Source of the DNA: SFLA01 sp045595785
Lineage (GTDB): Bacteria; Bacillota; Clostridia; Oscillospirales; CAG-382
Length of the DNA: 64,000 nucleotides
Assembly: GCA_045595785.1 (NCBI GenBank)
Contig: JAZOBE010000034.1
Coordinates: 62,001 to 126,000, forward strand
Direction: 5' to 3'
Below, in pieces: positions 25,013-32,615 of this stretch. Numbering within the stretch: position 1 is the stretch's first letter; every line of letters begins with the position of its first letter. The position numbers and the translations under genes were made by a program. The notes beneath the pieces are model-generated. The model was not told where the DNA came from. It saw only the letters and a program-made list of their open reading frames with translations, and ran no database searches.

Positions 25013-26422
25013 ATGGCACTTAAAATAACTGAAACTATTCTTCGTGACTCTCATCAGTCTCTTATAGCTACCAGAATGACTACTGAAGAGATGCTTCCTG
25101 CACTGGACATTCTTGATCAGGTTGGTTATCATTCTCTTGAAGCTTGGGGCGGTGCTACATTTGACTCTTGTCTCCGTTTCCTCAACGAGGATCCTTGGCA
25201 GAGACTTCGTACTATCCGTGACCATGCTAAAAACACCAAACTTCAGATGCTGTTCCGTGGCCAGAACATTCTTGGCTATAGACACTATGCAGACGACGTT
25301 GTTGAGTACTTCGTACAGAAATCTTTCGCAAACGGTATCGATATAATCAGAATTTTTGATGCTCTTAACGATCCCAGAAATCTTAAGACCGCTATTGATG
25401 CTACCAAGAAAGAGGGCGGACACGTTCAGGCATGTCTTTCTTATACTACCGGTGAAGTTTTCACTAATGAATACTTTGCTAAATATGCAAAGACACTCGA
25501 GGAAATGGGCGCAGATTCTATCTGTATCAAGGATATGGCTGGTCTGCTTAAGCCTTACGATGCATATGATCTCGTAACCGCAATCAAGTCTATTTGCAAT
25601 ATTCCCGTTCAGCTTCATACTCACTATACTGCAGGTATAGCTTCTATGACTATTATGAAGGCAGTTGAGGCAGGGGTAGATGTAGTTGATACCGCACTTT
25701 CTCCTCTTGCAGGCGGTACTTCTCAGCCTCCTACGGAGCCTATCGTTGCTACTTTCCAGGGCACTCCCTTTGACACCGGTCTTGATCTTAATAAGATCAA
25801 TGAAGCTGCTGAATACTTTAACACTCTTCGTGAAAAGTATATCGCATCCGGTCAGCTTGACCCTAAGATGCTCAAGGTTAACGTAAACGGACTTATTTAT
25901 CAGGTTCCCGGCGGAATGCTTTCCAACCTTCTCTCCCAGCTTAAGCAGGCTGGCAAGGCTGACAAGCTTCAGGAGGTTCTTGAAGAAGTTCCCAGAGTAC
26001 GTGCTGACGCAGGTCAGGTTCCTCTTGTAACTCCTACTTCTCAGATCGTTGGTACTCAGGCAGTATTTAACGTTCTTATGGGTGAGCGTTATAAGACTGT
26101 TACCAAGGAATTTAAGGGCGTTGTCCGTGGTGATTACGGCAGAACTCCCGTAGAGATCGATCCCGAGTTCAGAAAGAAGATAATCGGCGACGAGCCTGCA
26201 ATTACTTGCCGTCCCGCTGATAATATCAAGCCCGAGCTTGAAACCCTTCGTGCAAAGTGCGCACAGTATATAAAGCAGGACGAAGATGTTCTGTCTTATG
26301 CGCTGTTTGACCAGGTTGCTACCAAGTTCTTTGAAAAGAGAAATGAAGGTGACAAGGTCGCTCAGGCACTTGCAAATTCCGCAAACGCTAAGTATCACGT
26401 AAATATTCACGAGATTAAATAA
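25013..26422 (+). CDS. oadA: Oxaloacetate decarboxylase alpha subunit (carboxyltransferase)
   Basis: Carboxyltransferase of 469 residues transferring CO2 from oxaloacetate to biotin. TIM-barrel start ETILRDSHQSLIATRM, AWGGATFD, the RGQNILGYRHY segment and the metal ligands LHTHYTAG are the OadA/PycB pattern, followed by the C-terminal PYC_OADA region (FKGVVRGDYGRTPVEI). It lacks the C-terminal biotin domain, which is encoded separately at 23369. This family signature favours oxaloacetate over glutaconyl-CoA or methylmalonyl-CoA, whose alpha subunits are acyl-CoA carboxyltransferases. GGAGG before the ATG; last catalytic gene of the operon. Confidence 0.93.
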   Translation: MALKITETILRDSHQSLIATRMTTEEMLPALDILDQVGYHSLEAWGGATFDSCLRFLNEDPWQRLRTIRDHAKNTKLQMLFRGQNILGYRHYADDVVEYFVQKSFANGIDIIRIFDALNDPRNLKTAIDATKKEGGHVQACLSYTTGEVFTNEYFAKYAKTLEEMGADSICIKDMAGLLKPYDAYDLVTAIKSICNIPVQLHTHYTAGIASMTIMKAVEAGVDVVDTALSPLAGGTSQPPTEPIVATFQGTPFDTGLDLNKINEAAEYFNTLREKYIASGQLDPKMLKVNVNGLIYQVPGGMLSNLLSQLKQAGKADKLQEVLEEVPRVRADAGQVPLVTPTSQIVGTQAVFNVLMGERYKTVTKEFKGVVRGDYGRTPVEIDPEFRKKIIGDEPAITCRPADNIKPELETLRAKCAQYIKQDEDVLSYALFDQVATKFFEKRNEGDKVAQALANSANAKYHVNIHEIK

Positions 26423-26430
26423 GCGGTTTT

Positions 26431-26459
26431 CCCCTGCCTCTGATTTTCAGGGGCAGGGG
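26431..26459 (+). promoter_or_regulatory. GC-rich hairpin after oadA
   Basis: CCCCTGCCTCTGA pairs with TCAGGGGCAGGGG around TTT, 13 bp with one G-T wobble. There is no T run, so it is not a classic terminator; it may protect the decarboxylase mRNA or reduce readthrough into the permease gene. Confidence 0.6.
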
Positions 26460-26484
26460 AGTACCTTTAAAAAGGAGATTATTA

Positions 26485-27318
26485 ATGCTTCACGCAGTGT
26501 TACACGCATTAACCGATACATTGGTTATATTACCGCTTTTGTTTGTTACATATCTTATAATAGAACTTATCGAACACAAAGCAGAAGAGAAAGTAAAAGG
26601 AATAATCAGTGCTTCCGGAAAAGCGGGACCGATTTTGGGAAGCCTTATAGGCTTGATACCGCAATGTGGTTTTTCTGGCGCTGCCGCATCATTTTTTGCT
26701 GTTGGCACGGTAACTGCAGGTACTCTGGTCGCTGTGTTTTTGTCCACGTCGGATGAGATGCTTCCAATTTTAATCTCTGCTTCAGTACCGGCAAAAGAGA
26801 TAGTATTTATTTTACTTACCAAGTTTGTAGCCGGTGCGCTGTTCGGCTTTGTTGTGGATATTATTTATAAAAGAAAAAGAAACACGACAATTGAACATAT
26901 GTGCGAAAGCGAGAATTGTCATTGTGAGCATGACGGGGTGTTTGTATCTGCAATTAAGCATACACTCAAAATCATTCTTATTATTTTCGTCGTAACCTGC
27001 GGAATCAATATTATATTTGAATTGGTAGGCGAGAGCAATATACAAAAATTGCTTATTTCAACGCCCGTAATTGGCGAGCTGATTACTGCACTAATTGGCT
27101 TGATTCCAAACTGTACATCATCAATTTTGCTTACTGATCTATATGTAGAGAACGCTATAAGCATGGGTCAGCTTGTTTCCGGTGTTTGTGTGAATGCCGG
27201 TGTTGGACTTGTGGTTTTGTTCCGTGCAAATAAAAGTATAAGAGAGAACCTGTATATTACAGGACTTTTATATTTATTTGGCGTGATTACCGGTGTTGTA
27301 GTAAGTTTGTTTGCTTGA
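26485..27318 (+). CDS. Putative heavy-metal efflux permease (ArsP_2/PF11449-like)
   Basis: Integral membrane protein of 277 residues with about eight to nine hydrophobic segments in two similar halves. Each half carries the same motif: GLIPQCGFSG (about residue 57) and GLIPNCTSS (about residue 209), each with a conserved Cys. A His/Cys-rich central loop (CESENCHCEH) could bind metal. The pattern matches the putative 10-TM metal exporter family labelled arsenic or manganese transporter; the ion is unknown. AAAGGAG before the ATG. It follows oadA by 62 bases, separated by a hairpin. Confidence 0.72.
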   Translation: MLHAVLHALTDTLVILPLLFVTYLIIELIEHKAEEKVKGIISASGKAGPILGSLIGLIPQCGFSGAAASFFAVGTVTAGTLVAVFLSTSDEMLPILISASVPAKEIVFILLTKFVAGALFGFVVDIIYKRKRNTTIEHMCESENCHCEHDGVFVSAIKHTLKIILIIFVVTCGINIIFELVGESNIQKLLISTPVIGELITALIGLIPNCTSSILLTDLYVENAISMGQLVSGVCVNAGVGLVVLFRANKSIRENLYITGLLYLFGVITGVVVSLFA

Positions 27319-27342
27319 TAATTAACCTCAATATTAAAAAAA

Positions 27343-27380
27343 TTCCCTCCGTAACTACTCGGAGGGGATATTTGTTTTAA
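27343..27380 (+). terminator. Terminator after the metal permease
   Basis: TCCCTCCG (27344-27351) and CGGAGGGGA (27360-27368) form a stem followed by TATTTGTTTT. Confidence 0.8.
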
Positions 27381-27397
27381 TCAATAAAAAAACATTG

Positions 27398-27431
27398 TTA
27401 ATTATACAAAATGAAAATTTTGTATAATTAA
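27398..27431. repeat. Perfect 15-bp inverted repeat with GAAA loop
   Basis: TTAATTATACAAAAT (27398-27412) and its exact complement (27417-27431) flank GAAA. It lies between two convergent genes' terminators, in no gene. It could be a protein-binding palindrome, a remnant of a small element, or an extra stop signal. Confidence 0.75.
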
Positions 27432-27469
27432 GGGAAAGGGTAATCAATCATATTAACGGTTAAAATAGT

Positions 27470-27497
27470 TTATATGCCAAAATCTCATATTTTGGCA
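27470..27497 (-). terminator. Probable terminator of the DUF6873-like gene
   Basis: TGCCAAAAT (27475-27483) with ATTTTGGCA (27489-27497) forms a 9-bp hairpin eight bases past the stop; the minus-strand tail (TATAAACTATTTT) is only moderately T-rich. Confidence 0.5.
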
Positions 27498-27505
27498 GAT
27501 CCAAT

Positions 27506-28216
27506 CTAATCCTCTTCGTATATTGGTAATATTCCGCCGTAATCGTATGGAGCTTCGTTTGATAATGAAATTATCTGATAACCTATATTGCTGCAAAAAT
27601 CTTTTAAATCTTTATAATCATCAAGCAGCTTTGCATTTCCTGTTATTGCCAGAGTTTTACTACCTAGTACACCAGTACATCCTCCGATAAATCCACAAGA
27701 ATAACCGTTCAGATAAATACCGTTGTTAGTTACTTTCAGGATGTTTTTTCCTTCTTTTTTAAGAACATTGTAAATGCTGGGATCAGATGTAATGAAATCT
27801 TCGTCGCTTAATATTACTGTTGAACATTTACAATAACCTTGTGCTATTATAACATGCTTATCCGCACATCGCCGTATTTCATCTGCTATATGCTTGCCCC
27901 CATAAAGACGTCCGTTAATTATAAAACAATTATATTGACAATCATATGGATAATTGTCTGATAATATTGCCTCACCTTTTGTTAACAATTTGTTCATATT
28001 TTCGTCGCCAACCGAATACCAAATTCCGGTTTTAGGGTTATTTAACACGATATCCGGATGAAACGCAAGCTCACTGTTTAACGTTTTGCAACGAGGCGCA
28101 TTGTGCGTCTTTATACCTAGTGACTCCAAATTATGCCTGATAATATCGGGAATTATTTGGGAAACAAAAACTTCTTTTACCGAATTGTTCGGCAGATTGG
28201 GTGTGCAAAATTTCAT
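27506..28216 (-). CDS. DUF6873-like (GME-fold) protein, unknown function
   Basis: Protein of 236 residues. Repeated short beta-like segments and the ends of motifs such as NCFIINGRLYGG, CSTVILSDEDFITSDPSIYNVLKKEG, GYSCGFIGGCTGVLG and NEAPYDYGGILPI suggest the guanidino-modifying-enzyme (pentein) fold; I associate this arrangement with the clostridial DUF6873 family. The usual catalytic His and Cys cannot be assigned with confidence. No signal peptide. AGGGTAG precedes the ATG. Transcribed alone. Confidence 0.55.
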   Translation of the reverse strand: MKFCTPNLPNNSVKEVFVSQIIPDIIRHNLESLGIKTHNAPRCKTLNSELAFHPDIVLNNPKTGIWYSVGDENMNKLLTKGEAILSDNYPYDCQYNCFIINGRLYGGKHIADEIRRCADKHVIIAQGYCKCSTVILSDEDFITSDPSIYNVLKKEGKNILKVTNNGIYLNGYSCGFIGGCTGVLGSKTLAITGNAKLLDDYKDLKDFCSNIGYQIISLSNEAPYDYGGILPIYEED

Positions 28217-28301
28217 TTAACTACCCTACTTGTGTTGACATTTTTATTTATGAATAAATTGTTACAAAATCGGGAACGATTTATTCGAGGTGAAAATTTT
28301 A

Positions 28302-28496
28302 ATGGAGATACCGTGCTCAGAGTCGTGTCCTTATAATAAGGACGGAATATGCAAAAAGAACAACTGTATTAGTGACGTCGGGTATATCGCCGGTACTAAC
28401 AGCTGTCCTTTTAATCCTATTGGTTTTCAGCGAGTTTTAACAAATCGTATACACTTCTCAACGGACATATCTCGATCTTCCGTGAGCGCTTCTTAA
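28302..28496 (+). CDS. Small cysteine-rich protein
   Basis: Protein of 64 residues with C-x3-C-x6-C-x4-C near the N-terminus (CSESCPYNKDGICKKNNC) and a later CPF. Short clostridial proteins with CSxxCxYxKDGxC are common and probably bind a metal. The tail beyond about residue 40 overlaps the 3' end of radA on the other strand (28417-28496) and looks unlike the family, so the stop may have drifted. AGGTG lies ten bases before the ATG; a GTG at 28290 is the other choice. Confidence 0.6.
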   Translation: MEIPCSESCPYNKDGICKKNNCISDVGYIAGTNSCPFNPIGFQRVLTNRIHFSTDISRSSVSAS

Positions 28497-29796
28497 GCCT
28501 TTCTGCGGATTTTTTCGGTATGCCAATACGCTTGAAGCCCAGTCGTTCAGCTTCGTTTATACGCTGTTCTACGCCGTTTACGTTGCGGCACTCGCCAGCC
28601 AGTCCTATCTCACCGAAAACGATTAGGTTTTCTGGTATCGGTACGTCTTTTTGCGATGAAATAAGCGCAAGGGCTATTGCAGCATCGCATGACGGGTCGT
28701 CTAACCGCAAACCTCCTGCGACGTTCATGTAAATGTCAGTTGTTGAAAACCGTAATCCCAGCCTTTTTTCAAGAACCGCAAGAACGAGGGAAACGCGGTT
28801 ATAATCCAAGCCCGCTGATAGCCTGCGAGGTGACGGATATACGGTAGGACTTGATAGCGCCTGTATTTCGGTAATAATTGGTCTCGTTCCCTCGAGAACG
28901 CACACTGCACAGCTTCCGGGAACGTTGACCGGTCGCTGGGCCATTAACATTTCTGAAGGGTTTTCTACTTCGGACAAGCCGTCGTCCACCATTTCAAATA
29001 CGCCAATTTCATTTGTTGATCCAAAACGGTTTTTGACCGCTCTGATGATTCTGTACGAATGCTGCTTGTCGCCCTCAAAATATAAAACTGCGTCAACCAT
29101 ATGTTCAAGAACCTTAGGACCGGCAATAGCGCCGTCTTTGTTAACGTGTCCAACGAGTATAATTGAAATATTCTCTTCTTTTGCTTTGTTTATCAGCGCA
29201 AGTGCAGTCTGTTTTACTTGTGTAACGCTTCCCGGAGATGATGCAACATCCTCATCATACATCGTTTGAATAGAATCTATTATAACAATATCGGGTTGTA
29301 TTCCAACGATTTCCGGTATAACGGAAGCGACATTGGTTTCGCAGAGAACACGGAGATTCTCAGCGTCTACCCCTACTCTTTTTGCACGTAATTTGATTTG
29401 TGACGGAGATTCTTCGCCGCTGACATACAGAATTGAACCATTTACACCAACTGTTTGACAAAGCTGTAAAAGTAAAGTTGATTTGCCTATTCCGGGCTCA
29501 CCGGAAAGTAATACCACGCTTCCTTTTACCAGTCCTCCACCTAAAACACGGTCAAATTCACCTATGCCGGTCTGAAATCGCTGTTCTGTAGTAATATCTA
29601 TTTCCGAAATCCTTCGAGCTTTTGAAGAGGTTGGCGGCGTATCATAATTTTTACGGCGTTTTGAAATCGCCTTAGTAGAAGCGGCGGTCTCCACCGCTTG
29701 CTCTTCAAATGTATTCCATTCATTACATTCCGGGCATTTTCCGTACCATTTTGCGGAAAAATAACCACAGGAGGTACATACGTAATTTGTTTTCAC
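28417..29796 (-). CDS. radA: DNA repair protein RadA
   Basis: RadA (Sms) of 459 residues: a RecA-like helicase that processes recombination intermediates. Zinc finger CTSCGYFSAKWYGKCPEC, Walker A GEPGIGKST, the RadA-specific KNRFGSTNEIG motif, and a C-terminal Lon-like domain (DPSCDAAIALALISS) are present in order. The GTG start overlaps the stop of the upstream amidase gene (GTGA) and has GGAGA upstream. Its 3' end overlaps a small Cys-rich gene on the plus strand by 80 bases. Confidence 0.95.
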   Translation of the reverse strand: MKTNYVCTSCGYFSAKWYGKCPECNEWNTFEEQAVETAASTKAISKRRKNYDTPPTSSKARRISEIDITTEQRFQTGIGEFDRVLGGGLVKGSVVLLSGEPGIGKSTLLLQLCQTVGVNGSILYVSGEESPSQIKLRAKRVGVDAENLRVLCETNVASVIPEIVGIQPDIVIIDSIQTMYDEDVASSPGSVTQVKQTALALINKAKEENISIILVGHVNKDGAIAGPKVLEHMVDAVLYFEGDKQHSYRIIRAVKNRFGSTNEIGVFEMVDDGLSEVENPSEMLMAQRPVNVPGSCAVCVLEGTRPIITEIQALSSPTVYPSPRRLSAGLDYNRVSLVLAVLEKRLGLRFSTTDIYMNVAGGLRLDDPSCDAAIALALISSQKDVPIPENLIVFGEIGLAGECRNVNGVEQRINEAERLGFKRIGIPKKSAERLKKRSRKIEICPLRSVYDLLKLAENQ

Positions 29797-30530
29797 TTAT
29801 TATCTCCGTTAATATATTCGGCAGTTGCCGTAAAAATAGTCAGTGCCATCTTGCGCTGATAGTCGGTTTCACACAAAAGTTTTCTTTCAATATCGTTTGA
29901 AATAAAACCACATTCTATGAGTACGCCGACACCTTGATACTTATCTAATAAATAAATACTGTTTCCGCTGTTTTTTATTGCTCTGTTGTTTTTCGGCTGT
30001 AAAGTGCGCACCTTTTCTTGTATAGTCTTTGCTAGAACGTAGCTGTTTTCATTAGAATAAAACACCTGCAACCCACTGTATTTGGGCGAAGAAAACATAT
30101 TTATATGTATACTAATAAGAATGGCGTTTTCGTATTCAGATGCGATACTCACACGGTTAAACAGATCAAAATGTTTTTTTCTGTTTTCTTGCCCTTCTTT
30201 ATAAAGTAAAACATCATTTTTTCTGGTGTAAACTACGTTATATCCGTTGCTTTCAAATAGTTCTCCTAATATCAGGGCTATCTGTAAATTTATATCTTTT
30301 TCCTTCACATCACCGATAACAGCGCCGGGATCTTCACCGCCGTGTCCTGCATCGATAATTATCGTTGGTAACTTACCATCGGAAACAGGCTTATTAACAA
30401 TGGCTGAAAAAGAAAAAGTGTGATATCCTGCCGCGGTAAACAGCATAGCAAAGCAAAAAAATGAAAGAAGTAGCAAACAAAGAAATATTGAAATAATAAT
30501 AGTAGCTTTTTTATCGTTAAATTCGTTCAA
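29793..30530 (-). CDS. N-acetylmuramoyl-L-alanine amidase (CwlD-like)
   Basis: Amidase_3 enzyme of about 245 residues that cleaves the lactyl-peptide bond of peptidoglycan. One N-terminal membrane anchor (IIISIFLCLLLLSFFCFAML) is followed by the zinc site: DAGHGGEDPG (His), a Glu in the following helix, SIHINM (His) and the catalytic IECGFISN. Single-domain amidases of this size include CwlD, which makes spore-cortex muramic lactam, but the role here is not proven. TTG at 30530 has AAGGTGAG six bases upstream and is preferred; a GTG at 30542 would add four residues. Overlaps radA by four bases. Confidence 0.85.
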   Translation of the reverse strand: MNEFNDKKATIIISIFLCLLLLSFFCFAMLFTAAGYHTFSFSAIVNKPVSDGKLPTIIIDAGHGGEDPGAVIGDVKEKDINLQIALILGELFESNGYNVVYTRKNDVLLYKEGQENRKKHFDLFNRVSIASEYENAILISIHINMFSSPKYSGLQVFYSNENSYVLAKTIQEKVRTLQPKNNRAIKNSGNSIYLLDKYQGVGVLIECGFISNDIERKLLCETDYQRKMALTIFTATAEYINGDNK

Positions 30531-30574
30531 AGTATCACTCACCTTTAGATATCACTATGAACGAAAAGTATTTT

Positions 30575-31159
30575 TTATTCTTTGCTTATCTTTTCCTTGA
30601 ATAAAACACCCTTGTTGCGTACTCCAAGATAATATCCAAGCCATGAAAAGAAAGTGGCAGGAACGAGTGCGGCAACAGAGAACAGCATACGGAATATTTC
30701 ATTCTGCCCCGAGAGTGCAAGCCAACCTGAGTTATACATAGAATGAATAGGAATTATGTATATCATCGATACAAGTATACCTTGTCCCTTTTCAAATCCG
30801 CATAAGAAGAAAATAACATAAATAAGTACAAGTAAAGCCGTGGGTGCGTATGCAAATGCCGCAACCTTTAATCCGAGACTGTCCTTGGGAACAGGGAGAT
30901 CATTACTGGCGCCCTTACTTTTTCGTATAGAATATTTTAGTCCAAATTGGTTCATATAATCATATACCAAAAAGCAGAAAAAGCCTGCAGTGAATATTAC
31001 CGCAATCGTCATATACAAGGTATAATTGGAATCCCCTTTAAGCATTATTGCCAAGGGCCATGAAACCATCAATCCCAAAACAGACATGGTTACCTGGTAA
31101 ACCCAAAACTTTGTTATGAGTTTACTGTATTCTTTAAAAAAAGTAATAAGTTTTTTCAT
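30575..31159 (-). CDS. Integral membrane protein of unknown function
   Basis: Protein of 194 residues with about five hydrophobic segments (near residues 20-38, 48-66, 100-122, 128-145 and 155-175) and charged ends. No family recognised. GGGAGA before the ATG and a very good promoter at 31191-31219; it heads the unit with the amidase and radA (gaps of about 44 bases and an overlap). Confidence 0.75.
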   Translation of the reverse strand: MKKLITFFKEYSKLITKFWVYQVTMSVLGLMVSWPLAIMLKGDSNYTLYMTIAVIFTAGFFCFLVYDYMNQFGLKYSIRKSKGASNDLPVPKDSLGLKVAAFAYAPTALLVLIYVIFFLCGFEKGQGILVSMIYIIPIHSMYNSGWLALSGQNEIFRMLFSVAALVPATFFSWLGYYLGVRNKGVLFKEKISKE

Positions 31160-31190
31160 TTAATTTATCTCCCTAAATTATCATACATTG

Positions 31191-31219
31191 ATTATAACCT
31201 TAAATGATAAAAAGTTCAA
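31191..31219 (-). promoter_or_regulatory. Promoter of the membrane protein-amidase-radA unit
   Basis: Minus-strand TTGAAC (31219-31214), 17-base spacer and perfect TATAAT (31196-31191). Confidence 0.75.
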
Positions 31220-31263
31220 TAGAATGTGATTAAAATTAATAATTTATCCAAAAATTAAATTGT

Positions 31264-31292
31264 TTGACATCAGAATAATTAAATGTTAAAAT
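31264..31292 (+). promoter_or_regulatory. Promoter of nnrD
   Basis: TTGACA (31264-31269), 17-base spacer and TAAAAT (31287-31292), divergent from the promoter at 31191-31219. Confidence 0.75.
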
Positions 31293-31312
31293 ATGTAAAA
31301 GGAAGTGGTTTT

Positions 31313-32110
31313 ATGGTAGATATAACAGCTTTGATTAAAAAACGTCCAGAAGATTCCCACAAAGGAACATTTGGATGTGTTAAGCTTTTGTGCGGAAGTA
31401 TAAAATATACCGGCGCCGCCTTGCTTTGTTGTGATGGCGCTTTGCGAAGCGGGTGCGGACTGGTTAAGCTTTTTGCGGAAGAACCTGTTTGCGCTCCCGT
31501 CAGGATTCGGTTACCGGAGGTTATTAACTTACCTAGAGATAAGTTCATTGAAACTCAAGCACAAGCCGCAGTAATTGGTTGCGGTATATCAAACGAACTG
31601 AATTATGACCTCGGTTCTATTCTTGTTAGACTTAATTGTCCTGCTGTTATTGATGCTGATGGAATAAATTACGTTTCGTTGAATAAAGATATCTTAAGAG
31701 AGGTCAATGCTCAAAATTTAATATTCACTCCGCACCCGTTGGAGTTTTCCCGCCTTACAGACATCACGCCCCAAGAGATATGCAGTAATAGAGTTAAATA
31801 TGCTGAGCAATTTGCTAAACAATATAAAACAACCGTGGTGTTAAAGGGACACCAAACGGTAATCGCTTCTTACGGACACGATACCGTTGTCAACACAACA
31901 GGTTGCTCTGCGCTTGCAAAAGGCGGAAGCGGAGATGTGCTTGCCGGTGTAATCGGATCTTTGCTTGCGCAAGGATATGATACGTATTCTGCCTCTTTGA
32001 TAGGAGCATACGCTCATGGAAAAGCCGGAGAGCTTCTTTCGGAAAAATACGGGATGCACGGTGTGATCCCTTCAGATCTGCCAAAGTGTATCGGTAAAAT
32101 TTTAGGTTAG
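31313..32110 (+). CDS. nnrD: ADP/ATP-dependent NAD(P)H-hydrate dehydratase
   Basis: CARKD-family repair enzyme of 265 residues that restores hydrated NADH/NADPH. GCVKLLCGSIKYTGAALL at the start, VIDADGINYVS in the middle and the signature GGSGDVLAGVIGSLLAQG with the catalytic Asp near the end identify it. It is the stand-alone dehydratase; no NnrE epimerase domain is fused. AAGGAAG lies before ATG 31313; an upstream in-frame ATG (31283) overlaps the promoter and is rejected. A hairpin follows before the lipoprotein gene. Confidence 0.92.
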   Translation: MVDITALIKKRPEDSHKGTFGCVKLLCGSIKYTGAALLCCDGALRSGCGLVKLFAEEPVCAPVRIRLPEVINLPRDKFIETQAQAAVIGCGISNELNYDLGSILVRLNCPAVIDADGINYVSLNKDILREVNAQNLIFTPHPLEFSRLTDITPQEICSNRVKYAEQFAKQYKTTVVLKGHQTVIASYGHDTVVNTTGCSALAKGGSGDVLAGVIGSLLAQGYDTYSASLIGAYAHGKAGELLSEKYGMHGVIPSDLPKCIGKILG

Positions 32111-32111
32111 C

Positions 32112-32141
32112 AAAAGCCTCTCGGAAAGAGAGGCTTTTATT
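32112..32141 (+). terminator. Terminator-like hairpin overlapping the next ribosome-binding site
   Basis: AAAAGCCTCTC (32112-32122) pairs with GAGAGGCTTTT (32128-32138), 11 bp, loop GGAAA, then TTAT into the next ATG at 32142. The GAGAGG needed to start the lipoprotein lies in the downstream arm, so it may act as terminator, as translation switch, or both. Confidence 0.7.
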
Positions 32142-32615
32142 ATGAAAAAATGTATCGTATCTTTACTATTATGTGTAATATTTCTATGTTCCTGCGGAAG
32201 TGTAAACAGATTAAATACCTTTTTCCAAAAAGAATCGGTAGTGTTTTCGTATACAGGTATAAAATATAAATACGATCCATCTTCTCAAAGCTTTGAGCAA
32301 CTTAACGGATCCCTTAAAGGAATGATAATAACCTTTGACGCGGAGAACTGTTATGTTACATACGGGGATTACACGTTAAATACCGATCCATCAGTTTTTG
32401 CTGCTTTTAAAGCTTTTGATATTCTGTGGAGAAATTTTAAAATAGATTTTGAAAACGCAGTGCTTTCAGATGATAATGCTTTTGTTTTAATTGTTGACAG
32501 TTTTAGATTTTTGGTGTATTATAACAAAGATAGTGAAATTGTCGGTAAAATGGTTGCTGAAACCGAAGACGGTGTTTTTGAATACAAACTATCGGAACAG
32601 GAGGAAGCTGGTTGA
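32142..32615 (+). CDS. Lipoprotein of unknown function
   Basis: Protein of 157 residues with a lipoprotein signal: MKK, a hydrophobic core and the lipobox LCSC (Cys18), so likely anchored on the outer face of the membrane. The mature part is soluble, with no recognised domain. The start is three bases after a terminator-like hairpin. Its stop overlaps the alr TTG start by four bases, which suggests coupled expression with cell-wall alanine metabolism. Confidence 0.75.
   Translation: MKKCIVSLLLCVIFLCSCGSVNRLNTFFQKESVVFSYTGIKYKYDPSSQSFEQLNGSLKGMIITFDAENCYVTYGDYTLNTDPSVFAAFKAFDILWRNFKIDFENAVLSDDNAFVLIVDSFRFLVYYNKDSEIVGKMVAETEDGVFEYKLSEQEEAG

Noticed and set aside
25007..26410. A 467-codon open frame opposite oadA
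   Set aside because: Same reason: shadow of a strongly biased gene, no initiation signal, unlikely composition.
26431..26459. Terminator after oadA
   Set aside because: The hairpin is strong but no T tract follows, so it is listed as a regulatory hairpin.
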